NCBI GenBank assembly: GCA_002633025.1
Contig: NMRB01002015.1
Location: 1 to 64,000 of the forward strand
DNA length: 64,000 nt
Origin: Notospermus geniculatus
Taxonomy: Eukaryota; Nemertea; Pilidiophora; Heteronemertea; Lineidae
Reading direction: 5' to 3'
Shown here: positions 1 through 9,188 of the stretch, in pieces
Layout of the letters: every line of letters starts with the position of its first letter
How positions within the stretch are numbered: position 1 is the first letter of the stretch
Program-made: the position numbers and the translations under genes
The notes under the pieces: model-generated
The model's database searches: none
Told to the model about the DNA's origin: nothing
Seen by the model: the letters and a program-made list of their open reading frames with translations, nothing else

Positions 1-1
1 A

Positions 2-2491
2 GGTGAACATAGTTCGTGTCCCACTTCTCCAAGATCGGTTGACTGGTACAAGCTGCTGGAGGTGGAGCGGGCGGCTCGGCAGCAAGATATGGAGAGAATG
101 ATGAACGAGATGAGCCTTCTTAGGAGGGAATTGCAGGAGGCGGCACAAAGGGGCACACCCTCTAGAAGGACACCCGTCAGTTCTCGTCAGTCGTCAACGG
201 TAGACCACAAGCCGACTGAGCCTGTGAATGCGAGGTCGTCACCATCGCAGAGTATCAAGATGGAAGACAAATGTGTCGGACCAGTGGCACAAACCGAGAA
301 AACGCCAGAGACCCAGACGACGGAGATCAAGGTGCACCAGGAACGGACGACGCCTACGCCGCAAGGAAGCAAAGCCTCAATGACGAGTCATGAAAAGCGG
401 GTGCAGTGCCTAGAGTCCCTGGCGCCAGCAGGTTACTACCGCCGGAAGCCAACGTTTCTGAGGGAGGAACCCCCAGGTGTGACCAGAATTAAAGATGATC
501 ATCTTGATCTCGTTGCGAGTACCCCGGCGGAGGAGAGGGCGCTAGGTGAGAAGCTGATTGAAGGGAAACAGCCGTCTACGATAGTGCATTACAGTGAGCA
601 GACGACAAGACCACTGCGTGTTCATCAAAGGGAATCCGAGCCGAAATCGGTCTTTCCTTCGTCGGATCATCGTGAGACTCCAGTCCCTGAGTATCGTGAG
701 GTTGCACCGGCCAGGGACCATGATCAGCTGCAGATAAACCGGGATTCACGTCGAGATGCGGGGGTTAGGCGACAACCGGGAGCTGATGTTGATTACGTGG
801 ACGGACGGAATTCACAAATGAGGGGCTACATTAGAAGTAACCACCCTGGTCCTCAACGAGAGATGAGGCAGGCTATGTCGTACGTGGGTGACACCACTGA
901 GGATGAGCAGGATGAGCGCCCCCACGCGGAAGCACGCATTAGTGTTGAACCCAACAGACGACATGCAGCACGTCCTCAGAGAGATGAATACCCCGGTCCC
1001 ACAGCTTCCAGGTATCAACTCCCCCGAGAGAGACGACCTTCTTCCAGCCGTCGGGTTCATGACGGCAATAGAGACAGAGAGTATCACAGAGAAGGATTTA
1101 TGCCTCTTGGAGGCGATGGCAGGGAAGAACGGGTTAGGACAGGAGCTCGACATTATCAGCCGCCTGGGGCCACAAACCTGGCCCGGGACAGACGCAGTTT
1201 CCAGGATGGTTATGGAGATCACCACAGGGGAACGGAGGCAGTTCCACCTGCATTTTATGGAGAAGGAAATGTAGCTGGTCGTCAACCTACATGGATGGCA
1301 TATCCCTCCACTCATGTACAGCGATATCTGGAAGACACTGCTGTTCGTCAGGTACCTCAAGCATACGACTCCGATGAAGATGTTGGACGCCTTGATAATG
1401 CAGTCGAGAGAGCAGAACATTGGGTGCCTCCAGTATATCCAATCCCTGAGGAGAGGGGAGGAGGCCGACCGACACGGACGAGAGGATTGTGGGAAGGAGG
1501 GGCATTAGAGGGACCCGAGGTGGAAAACGACCGTTCCATCGAGTACTCCCAGCCGCAAGGTAGGAGGCCAAGGCGCGGGAGAGAGCAGAACAGGGGGCCG
1601 CCCAGGGCTCCGCTCCCACAATTTGATGGACGGCAGTCGACGTGGGTGCCTTTCATTGTACAGTTTGAGAGAGCAGCCGAGAAAGGTGGATGGGATGGGG
1701 AGGAAAGGTTGGATCGCCTCATCGAATCTTTGCGTGGTCGAGCCATGGAATACTACGTGAACCTGCCATGTAGGGAGAATTACGGCATTTTGAAGAGAAA
1801 ATTGGAGAGACGTTTTGGTAGAGAGGAGCCACCGATGATGGTGAGGAGGCAATTGATGGACCTCCGACAGCGTGAGGGGGAACCGCTAGAGGAGTTTGCA
1901 GACAGGGCGCAGAAACTGGCCAATGGAGCATTTCCTGGAGCGGGTGTGTCGACCGTCAACTCCATGGCTATTGAAGCTTTTTTCCGTGGTTGTGCGGACA
2001 AACAATCAGTACTGTTAGCCATGGATAAGGATTTCCTCACGGTGGAAGATGCGGTAGAACAGGTGCGAATGAATAGGTACAATCAACAAGCAATACTGGG
2101 CAGATCACCTCGCGCACATACAACGAATACCGATCAGGAACCAAAAGTAAGGGCGGTGGATGTCAATGGGCAACTCACAGACCGGGTAGCGTCACTTGAA
2201 GGCAAGGTGGGGGAACTTCAGACAACCGTGAAGTCTACAAGGGATGAAGTAATCGCTATCGGGGAAGCGGGACGTTCTACAGATGCCAAGGTGGGAATGA
2301 TCCTGCAAAGACTCCAATCGAGATCTCGTTCGAGAAGTCCCCCCGGAGAGTGCAGTAATTGCCACAAACAAGATCATAGGTTTGCCCAGTGCCCGGATGT
2401 TATCTGTTTCTATTGTAAGGAACGGGGACATATTATGGGAGGCTGTCCAAAACAACCGATTGCCCCAAACGCCCAGGGACTGGGCCAGTAG
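2..2491 (+). CDS. gag: Gag polyprotein of Ty3/gypsy element (5' partial)
   Basis: Structural protein that would coat the element RNA and form the virus-like particle in the cytoplasm. The frame is open from base 2, so the true start lies upstream; the first in-window initiator-like codon (GTG at 62) has no special claim. The N-terminal 500 or so residues are charged, Arg/Gln/Pro-rich and probably disordered. A capsid-like helical segment follows (about residues 530-700 counted from 62; it contains the pattern FDGRQSTWVPFIVQFE). A short coiled-coil stretch and an RSRSRSP patch come next. Two CCHC-type zinc knuckles close the protein (CSNCHKQDHRFAQCP and CFYCKERGHIMGGCP), as expected for nucleocapsid RNA binding. 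The stop is TAG at 2489-2491. Pol lies in the -1 frame relative to gag and is reached through the slippery site at 2464. The long N-terminal extension is larger than in typical gypsy gags. Confidence 0.85.
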   Translation, partial: GEHSSCPTSPRSVDWYKLLEVERAARQQDMERMMNEMSLLRRELQEAAQRGTPSRRTPVSSRQSSTVDHKPTEPVNARSSPSQSIKMEDKCVGPVAQTEKTPETQTTEIKVHQERTTPTPQGSKASMTSHEKRVQCLESLAPAGYYRRKPTFLREEPPGVTRIKDDHLDLVASTPAEERALGEKLIEGKQPSTIVHYSEQTTRPLRVHQRESEPKSVFPSSDHRETPVPEYREVAPARDHDQLQINRDSRRDAGVRRQPGADVDYVDGRNSQMRGYIRSNHPGPQREMRQAMSYVGDTTEDEQDERPHAEARISVEPNRRHAARPQRDEYPGPTASRYQLPRERRPSSSRRVHDGNRDREYHREGFMPLGGDGREERVRTGARHYQPPGATNLARDRRSFQDGYGDHHRGTEAVPPAFYGEGNVAGRQPTWMAYPSTHVQRYLEDTAVRQVPQAYDSDEDVGRLDNAVERAEHWVPPVYPIPEERGGGRPTRTRGLWEGGALEGPEVENDRSIEYSQPQGRRPRRGREQNRGPPRAPLPQFDGRQSTWVPFIVQFERAAEKGGWDGEERLDRLIESLRGRAMEYYVNLPCRENYGILKRKLERRFGREEPPMMVRRQLMDLRQREGEPLEEFADRAQKLANGAFPGAGVSTVNSMAIEAFFRGCADKQSVLLAMDKDFLTVEDAVEQVRMNRYNQQAILGRSPRAHTTNTDQEPKVRAVDVNGQLTDRVASLEGKVGELQTTVKSTRDEVIAIGEAGRSTDAKVGMILQRLQSRSRSRSPPGECSNCHKQDHRFAQCPDVICFYCKERGHIMGGCPKQPIAPNAQGLGQ

Positions 2492-2501
2492 GCCAAAGTC
2501 C
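2464..2501 (+). promoter_or_regulatory. Canonical -1 ribosomal frameshift site between gag and pol
   Basis: The heptamer C CCA AAC (2464-2470) is in the correct gag phase for X XXY YYZ slippage. After a 6-nt spacer there is a potential hairpin: GGACT at 2477-2481 pairs with AGTCC at 2497-2501, and GGCC at 2483-2486 pairs with GGCC at 2491-2494 around an AGTA loop. The -1 frame is open from the heptamer through 2530 and on into pol, and the gag stop lies 18 bases beyond the heptamer. Seen: heptamer, phase, hairpin and open frame. Inferred: actual frameshifting. Confidence 0.7.
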
Positions 2502-2529
2502 AGTCCAGGATGCCCCGCCAAGGCCTACC

Positions 2530-5500
2530 TTGAATGATAACGAAGATGTAGTGGAAGAACTGACATGGGATGAGTTTCTCGAAAGTGCTGAGATGCCGAC
2601 GCCGAAAATGGTAACACCCCTGATCTCTAGATTTTTGGGACATGTAATACAGGATACCGGTGAGGAGGTAGTGAGAGAAGTAAAATTACTGGGTCCTTTC
2701 ACTGGAAAGACATTATGCCTGGAAACAATTGTCCAAGGGATCTCTGTGGAAGCCACAATTGATACAGCGGCGCAAGTAACAGTTCTTGGCGAAGAATTTG
2801 TGAAAGGTCTTCCGGTGCCGTTGGTATCATTAGAGAGGTGTCATCTTTCGGGAGCAGGTAGAGGGAGCAAAATGGAGGCTTATCTAGTACCTGAGTTCGA
2901 ATTTTTCATTGGAGGCCGCCGGTATACACAGGATGTCCTGATTGCACCTATCTCTGATTCTATACTACTGGGATTGGACTTTCTACTTGAGAATCAGGCA
3001 GTCATCAATACAGGTGAAGATCACATCGTTTTGAATGGCCAAGAAGTTCAAACCAAGTGTCGGGGGAATTTAAAAGATGCCGATGTCAGATGCACAAAGC
3101 TGGCAGATACGGAGACAGCAACGCCCAGCGAGGGTGATACACCACAGAAGCCAGTACTTCCGGAGTTCTTGAAGGATCTAGCGGAACGTTCAACTCAGGG
3201 GCTAGATAAAGATCAGAAAGAGCAGGTCATTGAATTGCTGATTGAGTACCAGGACTGTTTCTCGGAGGACGACATGGATTTGGGCCACTTCCGAGATGTG
3301 CGGCATCAGATAGACACCGGCGGAGCGCATCCCATTCGTCAGAATCTAAGACGGACACCTCTAGGGTTTGAGTCGGAGGAGCAGAAGTGCATCCAATCCA
3401 TGTTAGATGCAGGAGTGATCGAACCGTCACAATCTGAATGGGCGTCACCTCCCGTTTTAATTCGGAAGAAAGACGGGAAGGTGCGATATTGCATAGATTT
3501 CCGGGAACTCAACAGAGTAACGAAGAAGGATGCCTTTCCATTACCTAATATCGAGCAGTGCCTGGATGCTCTCAGTGGAAGCACTTATTTCAGTACCTTG
3601 GATGCCACCTCGGGATATTGGCAGATAGAAATCGACCCTAGTGACAGAGAAAAGACGGCGTTCATTACAAAACTGGGCCTATTCCAATTCATCCGCATGG
3701 GATTTGGTCTCTGTAACGCGCCAGCTACGTATCAGCGTGCCATGCAGCATGTCCTTCAAGGGTTGTCATGGGATATTTGCTTATCATACATTGATGATGT
3801 CATCACACTCGGGAATGGTTTCGATGAACATCTGAAAAACCTTCGTACAGTCCTTCAGCGCTTCCGCGAGAACAATATAAAGTTGAAACCAAAGAAATGT
3901 GCTCTTTTCCAAATTTCTGCGAACTTCCTAGGGAAGTTAGTTAATGAAGATGGTGTTTCTATCAATCCAGGGAATATTGAGAAGGTGAAATCTTGGCCAG
4001 TACCGACTAGTGTGAGGGAAGTGGAATCATTCCTCGGGTTTGCAAACTACCACAGGTCGCACATCAAGGATTTCGCCGAGATGGCGGCTCCTCTATACCG
4101 AATAACAGGGAGGAGGGCGGTCTTCCAGTGGGATCATGGAAAGCAGGAAGCGTTCGATGAGATCAAACGTAAATTGACATCTGCACCCACCCTGGCTTTT
4201 CCAACTCCTGACGACAGGTTTATTTTAGATACGGATGCCTCGGACACAACCATCGGTGCTGAACTCAGTCAGTGTAGGAATGAGAAGGAGGTGGTGATAG
4301 CATATGGCAGCTTTGTATTGACCCCCGAGCAAAGGAAATATTGTACCACACGAAAGGAATTGTTAGCTGTCGTGCGGTTTACCCGTCAATTTAGGCATTA
4401 CCTTTTGGGACGTCAGTTTACGGTACGGACGGATCATAGCAGTTTAACATGGCTGATGGGGTTCAAACATATTGAAGGTCAATTGGCAAGGTGGCTGGAG
4501 GAGTTGAGTTCATTCGATATGGTGGTTGTTCATCGACCAGGGAAAGCACACCTGAACGCGGATGGTCTCTCCCGGAGACCGGACACTTTGGTCCGTTGTG
4601 ACTGCTACAGAGCGGGGCAAACCCTGGAGTCATTACCTTGCGGAGGGTGCCATTACTGCAAGAGGGCGCACCATCAATGGTCCAGGTTCGAGGTTGATGT
4701 GGACGATGTAATACCTTTAGCGCTTCGGTCAGTAGAGTATTGCCAGTCTTTGTTGAGTACTGAGACAGAGGAAATTATCGTCAGGACCCAGAATCGGATG
4801 TCAGCTGGGGAGGAGAATGAAATGGGAATGGAATCAGAAGAGGATGTTGGAATCGGAGGGAATGATGGAATTGAAATAGAGTCAGCACGAGAGAATGTCG
4901 ACGAAATGGAGATGCAATTAGTTGGAGAGGAGGAGGAAATTGGTGTGGAATCAGCAGGAGATGAGGAGCAAGGCCAGTCGCCACCAGTGGTGAATTGGAT
5001 GGGTGCGTTTTCTTGTGAAGAACTGTCCGAGGAACAACAGAAGGATCCCGTCATTGCAACGATTCTGGGGTGGCTGAAATGCGAACCTCAGATGCCCGAT
5101 TTTAAACTCAGCAGCCCGGCGGTGAAAAACATGTGGAATCATCGGTCCCAGCTCACGGTGGAAGATGGCGTTTTGAGGTATCTGTGGGAGGATGATGCTA
5201 CGTCACGCAAGCTGTTAGTCGTCCCGTCGACGTTGAGAGATCTCGCCCTGCGGTTGTGTCATGACATTCCTACGTCAGGTCATCTGGGTCGAGAAAAGAC
5301 CCTGGCTCGCTTGAAAAGCATTTTTTATTGGTACGGCATGTCCCAAGATTGCATGCTGTATGTAAGCCGCTGTGAGATATGCAGCGTAAATAAGAAGCCC
5401 TATCGGAAAAGAAGAGCCTTGCTGCACCGATATCATGCTGGAGCACCTATGGAGCGTGTTCATATCGACATATTGGGACCATTCGTACCAAGCCGTAGTG

Positions 5501-6801
5501 GAAATCAATATATATTGATGGTAATAGACCAGTTTACCAAGTGGTTGGAGTGTTTCCCTATCCCGCACCAGAAAGCCGTGCTAGTGGCGGAAGTTCTACT
5601 CAATGAATTTTTCAGCAGGCTGGGATGTCCCTTAGAAATACACTCTGACCAGGGACGGAATTTCGAGAGTGATTTGTTCAAACAGCTATGCTCCTTGCTG
5701 AAGATTGCGAAAACGAGGACCACTCCATATCATCCGGCTTCAAACGGTCAGGTGGAGCGCTATAACAGAACCCTTCTCCAGCTGATTAGATGTTATATGC
5801 GAGAGGAGAATCAGGTTGACTGGGACGAACACCTACCCCTCCTGGCGGCTACAGTTCGAGCCACCCCTAACAGTAGCACTGGTTTTACACCCAACCTCTT
5901 GATGTTGGGTCGGGAGGTCAATCATCCACCAGACCTGGTCTTCAAACCACAGTTCGAATCTCCCGTGCCAGCAAACGCGTACGTAATGGCCCTCAGAGAC
6001 CGTCTTCAAAGGATCCACGCCCTGGCAAGAAAGAATTTGGGACAAGCGCAACAAGTACAGAAGAGTCGCTACGATCAGAAGAGCAGCCCACAGTACTTCT
6101 CAAAGGGAGATGTGGTTTACCTCGTTAACTGTGGCGCGACGCCAGGATTGAGTACCAAGCTGAAGAAACCCTGGGTTGGACCCTTCCTGATATTGGAGCG
6201 GGTGTCTGACATCCTGTATCGGATTGTGGATAGAAAAAGAACGCAGGTCGTCCACCAGGATCGCCTCAAGCGGTGCAATGCAAGTGCGCTTCCCTTCTGG
6301 CTACGAAGGAAGCGGCATGAGGTGTTAGGTTCGGACGAGACTTTGCCGTACGGTGAGGATATTGAGGACAACGGGATACCCATGTGTCTCGAGCAGCTAT
6401 TCGGAGGCCTGGATGGGGTTGACCCGGTGGAGTCAGAAGGAAGTTTGATCGGAGATAAGGGTGGAAGCCAGGAAGTGAGATTGACAGAGGATGTAGAGGA
6501 AATGGCAGAGATTGTGGGAATGACAGACGCTGAGGTATTTACAGGAGGCAGCGACAGGATGGATGATGTTGCGGGGGACAGTATGGAGGGGACGGAAGTT
6601 GGAATAGAGCCGACAGGGGCTGGAAATGACAGGATGGAGGAGATTACAGAAGTGGGTGTGGAGGAAACAGGATTCAATGATGGGGGAGAATACTCGGTGC
6701 AAGACGGTTGGAACCCGCCGCTCGTCATCAGATCACGGAGGGAGCGACGTGTAAAACCTCCAGCCTGGCTGCTGGAGTATAGGCGGCTTCTACTACAATA
6801 G
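2530..6801 (+). CDS. pol: Pol polyprotein (protease, RT, RNase H, integrase) of Ty3/gypsy element
   Basis: Replication and integration enzymes. Numbering from the TTG at 2530: aspartic protease around residue 78 (DTAAQVTVLG), where the usual D-S/T-G triad reads DTA; reverse transcriptase with YIDD at 420-423; RNase H with DTDAS at 567-571; integrase HHCC zinc finger around 905-955; DDE catalytic residues D980 (HIDILGPF), D1040 (HSDQGRNF) and E1076 (NGQVERYN), giving D-D-35-E spacing; then a GPY/F-like module (WVGPFLILERVSD). The C-terminal 130 residues are acidic with loose repeats and end in a basic patch. There is no ATG near the start, and the frame is open upstream into gag, so expression by -1 frameshift at 2464 is more likely than separate initiation. 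No internal stop is present. I see no chromodomain. The element is named only to superfamily. Confidence 0.92.
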   Translation: MNDNEDVVEELTWDEFLESAEMPTPKMVTPLISRFLGHVIQDTGEEVVREVKLLGPFTGKTLCLETIVQGISVEATIDTAAQVTVLGEEFVKGLPVPLVSLERCHLSGAGRGSKMEAYLVPEFEFFIGGRRYTQDVLIAPISDSILLGLDFLLENQAVINTGEDHIVLNGQEVQTKCRGNLKDADVRCTKLADTETATPSEGDTPQKPVLPEFLKDLAERSTQGLDKDQKEQVIELLIEYQDCFSEDDMDLGHFRDVRHQIDTGGAHPIRQNLRRTPLGFESEEQKCIQSMLDAGVIEPSQSEWASPPVLIRKKDGKVRYCIDFRELNRVTKKDAFPLPNIEQCLDALSGSTYFSTLDATSGYWQIEIDPSDREKTAFITKLGLFQFIRMGFGLCNAPATYQRAMQHVLQGLSWDICLSYIDDVITLGNGFDEHLKNLRTVLQRFRENNIKLKPKKCALFQISANFLGKLVNEDGVSINPGNIEKVKSWPVPTSVREVESFLGFANYHRSHIKDFAEMAAPLYRITGRRAVFQWDHGKQEAFDEIKRKLTSAPTLAFPTPDDRFILDTDASDTTIGAELSQCRNEKEVVIAYGSFVLTPEQRKYCTTRKELLAVVRFTRQFRHYLLGRQFTVRTDHSSLTWLMGFKHIEGQLARWLEELSSFDMVVVHRPGKAHLNADGLSRRPDTLVRCDCYRAGQTLESLPCGGCHYCKRAHHQWSRFEVDVDDVIPLALRSVEYCQSLLSTETEEIIVRTQNRMSAGEENEMGMESEEDVGIGGNDGIEIESARENVDEMEMQLVGEEEEIGVESAGDEEQGQSPPVVNWMGAFSCEELSEEQQKDPVIATILGWLKCEPQMPDFKLSSPAVKNMWNHRSQLTVEDGVLRYLWEDDATSRKLLVVPSTLRDLALRLCHDIPTSGHLGREKTLARLKSIFYWYGMSQDCMLYVSRCEICSVNKKPYRKRRALLHRYHAGAPMERVHIDILGPFVPSRSGNQYILMVIDQFTKWLECFPIPHQKAVLVAEVLLNEFFSRLGCPLEIHSDQGRNFESDLFKQLCSLLKIAKTRTTPYHPASNGQVERYNRTLLQLIRCYMREENQVDWDEHLPLLAATVRATPNSSTGFTPNLLMLGREVNHPPDLVFKPQFESPVPANAYVMALRDRLQRIHALARKNLGQAQQVQKSRYDQKSSPQYFSKGDVVYLVNCGATPGLSTKLKKPWVGPFLILERVSDILYRIVDRKRTQVVHQDRLKRCNASALPFWLRRKRHEVLGSDETLPYGEDIEDNGIPMCLEQLFGGLDGVDPVESEGSLIGDKGGSQEVRLTEDVEEMAEIVGMTDAEVFTGGSDRMDDVAGDSMEGTEVGIEPTGAGNDRMEEITEVGVEETGFNDGGEYSVQDGWNPPLVIRSRRERRVKPPAWLLEYRRLLLQ

Positions 6802-7237
6802 CGCATTAAAAATGGAAACTGTGACAGAGACAATGGCAGATGAGATTTATCAGGAACTATCATTTTCGTATATTTCTGCAAGTTGTTACTTCGTCAGTTA
6901 TGTGTGTGTATATAGTTTTCCACGAACCATCGACTAACTCCTTTCAATTATAATGTGGAGAATCGAGGACCCGTATATCATCACATTATGCCATGATACC
7001 TGCCTCTGGAGTTAGGCAAGTGATAGGACGCCCAAGGAGGAGGTTTATTTATTTATTTTGATGGATTCTTGACTAGACGATTGATAGGACGCTCAAGGAG
7101 GAGGTTTATTTATTTATTTTGTTGGAGTACTTGAGGGGCCTGGAAACAAAGCTGGCTCTGGACCTGCTAGATTCCCGCCTAGGATGTACATATGTATATA
7201 AATACTACGTTTCGTTCAAAAACACGCGGGGAGAGGA
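6802..7237 (+). other. Gypsy 3' untranslated region with duplicated motif and polypurine tract
   Basis: About 43 bases starting TGATAGGACGC and containing AAGGAGGAGG plus a TTTATTTATTT run occur twice (7020-7063 and 7081-7124). A purine run (GCGGGGAGAGGA, 7226-7237) lies directly before the LTR start at 7238 and fits the plus-strand primer. No gene is seen. Confidence 0.6.
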
Positions 7238-7378
7238 TGTTATGGTTGTGGATGTCGTTGCGGGACTCTTTACGGGCCGAGAGCACTACACCGGGGCCAC
7301 CTGGTGCTGGTCGGAGGAACTGTTCGTATAAAAACGCCAGAGGCGGGCTATTTGGTCGCACTTGGCCCCGCACTGGAA
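7238..7378 (+). repeat. Start of gypsy 3' LTR (U3, TATA box)
   Basis: Begins TGTTATGG right after a polypurine tract. It carries a TATA-like box (TATAAAAA at 7327-7334). These 141 bases recur without a visible difference at 7868-8008, and in both places the similarity begins at the same TG. That coincidence of edges is the main evidence for an LTR boundary. The downstream side diverges at once, so the right edge of this LTR is truncated or unrecognised. Confidence 0.65.
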
Positions 7379-7867
7379 ACCCCTCATCTTGTAGCTAATT
7401 ACCAGTAGACTTAACCTGTGTAAACAGCATGGCGTGTATCTCCTCAGCACAGGTGTGCAGACCGATAGAAGTTGAAATTTTGGTTCCAAAGTTTCCATAA
7501 TGCACGTTTTTGCCGTGGAAAAGCATTGGTAACTGTTGCGTCGTGACGCCAATGACGTAACGTCACGCCCGCCGCACACACGAATTTTGACCATTTCTCT
7601 GATGATTGCCTCAATAAAATCACTCTTTTCTAAATCTTCGATCATTTGGGTTCCCAAATTTTTGGATTGCCAATATCCAGAAATAATCCACTTTCCAATG
7701 GCCGAAAAGAATAAAATTATTGGCACGCTAAATCCGATTTCTGCTAAGATCTTTAGGAGATGGTCGAAAACTGGACCGCGTGTCCCGTTATTTCTGGGCC
7801 ATGTCTATAGGCCTATTCCCCGTGTTGTGGCCAGTCAATAGACACAGCGTCATGTCACTGTCAGTAG
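7379..7867. other. Intergenic spacer between two LTR starts
   Basis: No reading frame, repeat or RNA gene that I can support. It contains an AATAAA signal near 7613 on the + strand, which could serve the upstream element. Confidence 0.3.
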
Positions 7868-8158
7868 TGTTATGGTTGTGGATGTCGTTGCGGGACTCTT
7901 TACGGGCCGAGAGCACTACACCGGGGCCACCTGGTGCTGGTCGGAGGAACTGTTCGTATAAAAACGCCAGAGGCGGGCTATTTGGTCGCACTTGGCCCCG
8001 CACTGGAAGACAGACAACTACGTTCATATATCAGATATCGATACCAAGTGCCACGCTGCCTGGACCCTTGCCCGTTGCTGTTGCTGTTGCTGCTGCTGGA
8101 CGCTGCTGCCGCCGCCGCGACCTGACGGACGTCCCGACGCCTGTGACTGTGAGAGCCA
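7868..8158 (+). repeat. Second copy of the gypsy LTR, probably solo or a 5' LTR remnant
   Basis: The first 141 bases match 7238-7378. The sequence continues through a CTG/CCG-rich stretch to GAGAGCCA (8151-8158), giving a TG...CA unit of 291 bases. It is followed by TATT and then TGGAGCGAAGCCAGG (from 8163), which has the position and TGG start of a primer binding site. No internal region follows, so this is a solo LTR or the remnant of a deleted element. The right edge is inferred only. Confidence 0.45.
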
Positions 8159-8329
8159 TATTTGGAGCGAAGCCAGGTACGGTACCGAAATTTATTACAC
8201 TGTGTCAGTCATGTCACTTGTCATCAGTGAGTGTGTTGCATGCATGTTGGCAAGGCCTGCGCCCATCATCCACCATCAATCATGGCGATGTATATGTAGG
8301 CCTACTGCTAGCTAGCTAGGCCTACCACT

Positions 8330-9188
8330 ATGCCCAGCATGCCTTCCGCTACCTGGTACTGTACCAACCAAGTCCAGGGTAGCCTACGGTAGACCACCAT
8401 TCCAAAATTCACTTCAACAGCTCGCCCTATGAAAATACTGTAGGCCCTACGCTATAGGGCCTAGATCGTTTTCACGACGTAACTCCGACATTGACAGTGT
8501 CCGCCATAGCTACGTCTACACGAGAGACTAATTTGTCTCGGGAATGCCCAGCATGCCTTCCGCTACCCGGTACTGTACCAACCAAGTCCAGGGTAGCCTA
8601 CGGTAGACCACCATTCCAAAATTCACAACAACAGCTCGCCCTATGAAAATACTGTAGGCCCTAGGCTATAGGGCCTACAGTTCATTCCAAATCCCAGTGG
8701 CGCGAGGTTTTCAGCCGATATCTCCGCAACGGCTGGGTCAAATTCAACATACCATACATCAATTGACTTGCCTTTCTTGCCGGTATCTTTCTGCTATCTT
8801 CATTTTTCGCGTAAGACCTGCATAACGGATCCCTTTCTCAAAACCCATTTCATTTCGCGATGCTGTTCAGTGCAGTTTACACGTGCGCGATGCATTGCGT
8901 CATTTCAAAATGGCCGCCACTTCGGCCGTAAACACAAACGGTGATTTGTGAAACAACTTTTTTCTGTCACGTTTTTCGGGAAAATGACAGTGATGGTGGC
9001 TGTACCGCCAAGAAAGACAAGTTGATTGACGTATGTTTCATCAAAATCGGCCCAGGCGTTGCGGAGCTATCTTTGATAAACCTCGCGCCACGGGGATTTG
9101 GAATGAACAGTAGATCGTTTTCACGACGTAACTCCGACATTGACAGTGTCCGCCATAGCTACGTCTACACGAGAGACTAATTTGTCTC
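8330..9188. repeat. 210-bp tandem duplication, second unit split by a MITE
   Basis: Unit 1 is 8330-8539. Unit 2 is 8544-8677 plus 9113-9188. Both begin ATGCCCAGCATGCCTTCCGC and end at the same ATTTGTCTC. Only scattered substitutions separate them. The insertion 8678-9110 is missing from unit 1, which therefore shows the empty site. Confidence 0.85.
8678..9110. mobile_element. 433-bp MITE with TA target duplication
   Basis: Inverted ends CAGTTCATTCCAAATCCC and (reverse complement of right end) CTGTTCATTCCAAATCCC, with similarity running inward over about 50 bases including GTGGCGCGAGG. It is flanked by TA at 8676-8677 and 9111-9112, while the unoccupied unit-1 site (8462-8463) has a single TA. 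No transposase. TA duplication suggests mobilisation by a Tc1/mariner or similar transposase (inference). Confidence 0.85.

Larger units (their letters stand above)
1..7378 (+). mobile_element. Ty3/gypsy LTR retrotransposon, 5' end outside the window
   Basis: The gag and pol frames are followed by a purine-rich tract (7226-7237) and by a TG-starting segment that recurs at 7868, so I place the 3' LTR start at 7238. The domain order in pol (protease, reverse transcriptase, RNase H, integrase) is that of Ty3/gypsy. The gag frame is open to the first base of the window, so the 5' LTR and primer binding site lie upstream. Both large frames are uninterrupted, so this copy looks young. The 3' boundary is uncertain, because the two LTR copies stop matching at 7378. 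Confidence 0.9.

Noticed and set aside
812-1852. Several overlapping 110-200-codon - strand frames opposite gag
   Set aside because: Shadows of the gag frame; no motif.
6117-6881. 254-codon frame on the - strand opposite the end of pol
   Set aside because: Antisense shadow of the acidic pol tail; Ser/Pro/Thr-rich because of the GA-rich sense strand. No family features.
7990-8125. CTG/CCG-rich stretch as a coding exon
   Set aside because: Lies inside the presumed LTR; frames are short and biased by the triplet runs.
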